Source of the DNA: an uncultured Clostridia bacterium
GTDB taxonomy: Bacteria; Bacillota; Clostridia; Oscillospirales; Ruminococcaceae
Length of the DNA stretch: 15,039 bases
Direction: 5' to 3'
NCBI GenBank assembly: GCA_947176675.1
Contig: CAMWRN010000030.1
Span: 1 to 15,039 of the forward strand
Every line of letters begins with the position of its first letter. Position 1 is the first letter of the stretch. Under the pieces are notes generated by a model, which had not been told where the DNA came from, made no database searches, and was given only the letters and a program-made list of their open reading frames with translations. Positions 13,968 through 15,039 of the stretch are shown here, piece by piece. The position numbers were made by a program, and so were the translations under genes.

Positions 13968-14006
13968 TTGTTATAGGACAAATAATCCAATTTGTCAATA
14001 GGACAA
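13968..14006. promoter_or_regulatory. Tandem operator dyads for the XRE repressor (inferred)
   Basis: Two related dyads lie in the divergent gap: TTGTTATAGGACAA (13968-13981) and TTGTCAATAGGACAA (13992-14006), the second a perfect TTGTC-N5-GACAA. They share ATAGGACAA. A further GACAAAT/ATTTGTC dyad (13977-13996) bridges them. Pairs of such sites near an XRE gene normally bind its dimeric product; that this one does is inference. Confidence 0.6.
13970..13998 (-). promoter_or_regulatory. Promoter of the small membrane-protein gene, covered by the operators
   Basis: On the minus strand TTGACA (13998-13993) and TATAAC (13975-13970) are 17 bp apart. The -35 lies inside the second operator dyad and the -10 inside the first. 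Transcription would begin near 13963, giving a leader of about 50 nt. A bound repressor would shut this promoter off. Confidence 0.7.
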
Positions 14007-14018
14007 TATATCCTAAGC

Positions 14019-14024
14019 TATAAT
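14019..14024 (+). promoter_or_regulatory. -10 element of the XRE gene
   Basis: A perfect TATAAT 18 bases upstream of the XRE ATG. The best -35 (TTGTCA, 13992-13997) is 21 bp away, too far for a good fit, so the promoter looks weak. The second operator dyad (13992-14006) covers the region where the -35 must lie, so autoregulation is likely. The leader would be about 12 nt with GGGTGATG as ribosome binding site. Confidence 0.5.
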
Positions 14025-14042
14025 ATTATCGGGTGATGCAAT

Positions 14043-14246
14043 ATGCGTTTAAGGATACGCGACCTGCGCGAGGACAAAGACCTTACTCAAAAACAAATCT
14101 CAGAGTACCTGATGTGCGATCAGTCGCTTTATTCAAAATATGAACGCGGCGAACGCGAGATACCTCTTCACCTCATAATAAAGCTTGCCGATTATTACGA
14201 CGTAAGCATTGATTATCTCGTGGGCAGACGTTCGGAAAAAAGATAA
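14043..14246 (+). CDS. Small XRE-family helix-turn-helix repressor
   Basis: A 67-residue protein that is essentially one Cro/CI-type DNA-binding domain. The helix-turn-helix spans about residues 13-35, with LTQKQISEYL as helix 2 and CDQSLYSKYERGEREIP as the recognition helix plus the family's YExGxR-like stretch. ADYYDVSIDYLVGR is the usual closing helix. There is no C-terminal sensing or oligomerisation domain, so induction would have to come from competition, degradation or a partner protein. GGGTGATG at 14031-14038 precedes the ATG. The gene is divergent from the 44-residue membrane-type protein, with 131 bp between them. Tandem dyads in that gap suggest it represses both its own gene and the small one. 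Confidence 0.92.
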   Translation: MRLRIRDLREDKDLTQKQISEYLMCDQSLYSKYERGEREIPLHLIIKLADYYDVSIDYLVGRRSEKR

Positions 14247-14253
14247 AATTAAA

Positions 14254-14287
14254 AAGCGGTCGGAATTTAGTGTGTATCCGACCGCTT
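14254..14287. terminator. Bidirectional terminator between XRE and permease genes
   Basis: AAGCGGTCGGA (14254-14264) and TCCGACCGCTT (14277-14287) are exact reverse complements with a 12-nt loop. The flanking AAAATTAA and TTAATTTTAT are also nearly complementary, so U-rich tails exist in both directions. It sits 7 bases after the XRE stop and 4 bases from the permease stop. Confidence 0.85.
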
Positions 14288-14291
14288 AATT

Positions 14292-15039
14292 TTATAAAAT
14301 ATATTCGGTAACTATCATAACAACGCCGAGCGAAAGCAGCACGCCTCCCACCGCCCTGTTAAGCACTTTCGGAGAAGCCTTGTTCGCGAATTTTGCCGCG
14401 ATCGCCGCTCCCGCAAGCGTAAAGACAATGCACAGCGCAAGAATAAAAATATCCGGCATCGTGCCGTCTATGACAAAGTGGGAAGCCGCTCCCGTAAAGG
14501 CGGTAAAGCTCATGATAAACACGCTTGTGCCCACTGCTGTTTTAAGCTCGTAGCCAAGCACACTTGTCAATACGAACAGCATCATCATGCCGCCTCCCGC
14601 GCCAACAAAGCCGCAAATGAAGCCTATCATTATCCCACACAGTACCGACTGCACCGCCGCAGTCTTTTTGTCCTTTTTCATCATCTTGCTCTCGGTCGCG
14701 GTAACCGGCTTTACTATAAACTTAACGCCCAGAAGTGTTGTCATCACTACAGAAAATCCGCCTATTGCCGTTCCGGGAAGAAGCGATGCGATAAAGCTTC
14801 CGATAAGAGTGAAGCACAGTACCGAGATCATCATTATAATGCCGTTTCGAACGTCAAGATTTTTATTTTTTCCGTATGTGTACGCCGAAGCAGCCGAAGC
14901 AAGAACGTCCGAAGCAAGTGCGATACCTACCGCCTGATACGGTTCAACATCAAGAAATGTTATAAGCATCGGTGATATGACGGCGGCAGCGGAAAGTCCC
15001 GCTATTCCCGTACCCAGACCCGCACCAAGTCCCGCGATA
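14292..15039 (-). CDS. TSUP-family (TauE/SafE-like) membrane permease, N-terminus outside the window
   Basis: The frame stays open to the window edge, so the gene is 5'-truncated. About 248 residues are visible, most of a family usually near 250-300. The part beyond the first internal Met reads GLGAGLGTGIAGLSAAAVISPM, the glycine-rich first helix of TSUP proteins. The second half repeats the pattern with GFICGFVGAGGGMMMLFVL, reflecting the internal duplication of these 8-helix carriers. A lysine-rich loop (ESKMMKKDKK) separates the halves. Members move small anions such as sulfite, sulfoacetate or thiosulfate, or related organosulfur compounds; the substrate here cannot be inferred. An in-frame ATG at 14969 would cut off the first helix and is not the real start. 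The gene ends at a shared terminator and converges with the XRE gene. Confidence 0.9.
   Translation of the reverse strand, partial: IAGLGAGLGTGIAGLSAAAVISPMLITFLDVEPYQAVGIALASDVLASAASAYTYGKNKNLDVRNGIIMMISVLCFTLIGSFIASLLPGTAIGGFSVVMTTLLGVKFIVKPVTATESKMMKKDKKTAAVQSVLCGIMIGFICGFVGAGGGMMMLFVLTSVLGYELKTAVGTSVFIMSFTAFTGAASHFVIDGTMPDIFILALCIVFTLAGAAIAAKFANKASPKVLNRAVGGVLLSLGVVMIVTEYIL

Noticed and set aside
14478..14975. 165-codon frame on plus, antisense to the permease
   Set aside because: His/Lys/Arg/Ser-rich mirror of a membrane protein; no expression signals.

Overview
The window looks like chromosomal DNA of a Gram-positive gut or rumen clostridium, most likely a Ruminococcus-type member of the Oscillospiraceae. 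This is inferred from the gene families (propeller-type anti-sigma partner, EAL protein with a C-terminal PAS-like domain, MBOAT plus DHHW pair, Fe-S aldo/keto reductase, TM287/288-type ABC exporter), the moderate GC content, AGGAGG-type ribosome binding sites and sigma-A promoters with 17-bp spacers. No tRNA, rRNA, CRISPR array, insertion sequence or prophage gene was recognised.

Layout. 3-401 is the 3' end of a probable winged-helix regulator, closed by a terminator. A 620-bp gene-poor stretch (446-1067) holds a strong promoter, then a rod-like structured RNA ending in a U-run, and leads into an ECF-type sigma factor (1068-1598) and a membrane-anchored beta-propeller protein (1618-3711), a likely sigma/anti-sigma pair. 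A bidirectional terminator separates these from a convergent c-di-GMP phosphodiesterase gene (3757-4950, minus). Divergent from it is a two-gene operon (5178-8494) for an MBOAT O-acetyltransferase and a DHHW/AlgJ-like partner, a surface-polymer acetylation module. Its second protein carries two low-complexity tracts.

After another bidirectional hairpin, the minus strand carries an Fe-S aldo/keto reductase (8554-9684) with a perfect consensus promoter. It is followed by a heterodimeric ABC exporter operon: the degenerate-site subunit (11780-13534) is transcribed first, then the canonical subunit (9835-11625). The 154-bp gap between them contains strong hairpins, one of which encloses a start codon.

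The last part holds an unlisted 44-codon gene for a small cationic, hydrophobic protein (13777-13911, minus) divergent from a 67-aa XRE repressor (14043-14246, plus). Two TTGT/ACAA dyads lie on the -35 and -10 of the small gene's promoter, so the pair looks like a repressor-controlled small-peptide module. This is the best candidate for something undescribed. The window ends inside a TSUP-family permease gene (14292-15039, minus).

Together the region is a run of short, independently terminated units concerned with envelope sensing, surface modification, export and redox, not one large cluster. All functional calls rest on motif reading without database searches.
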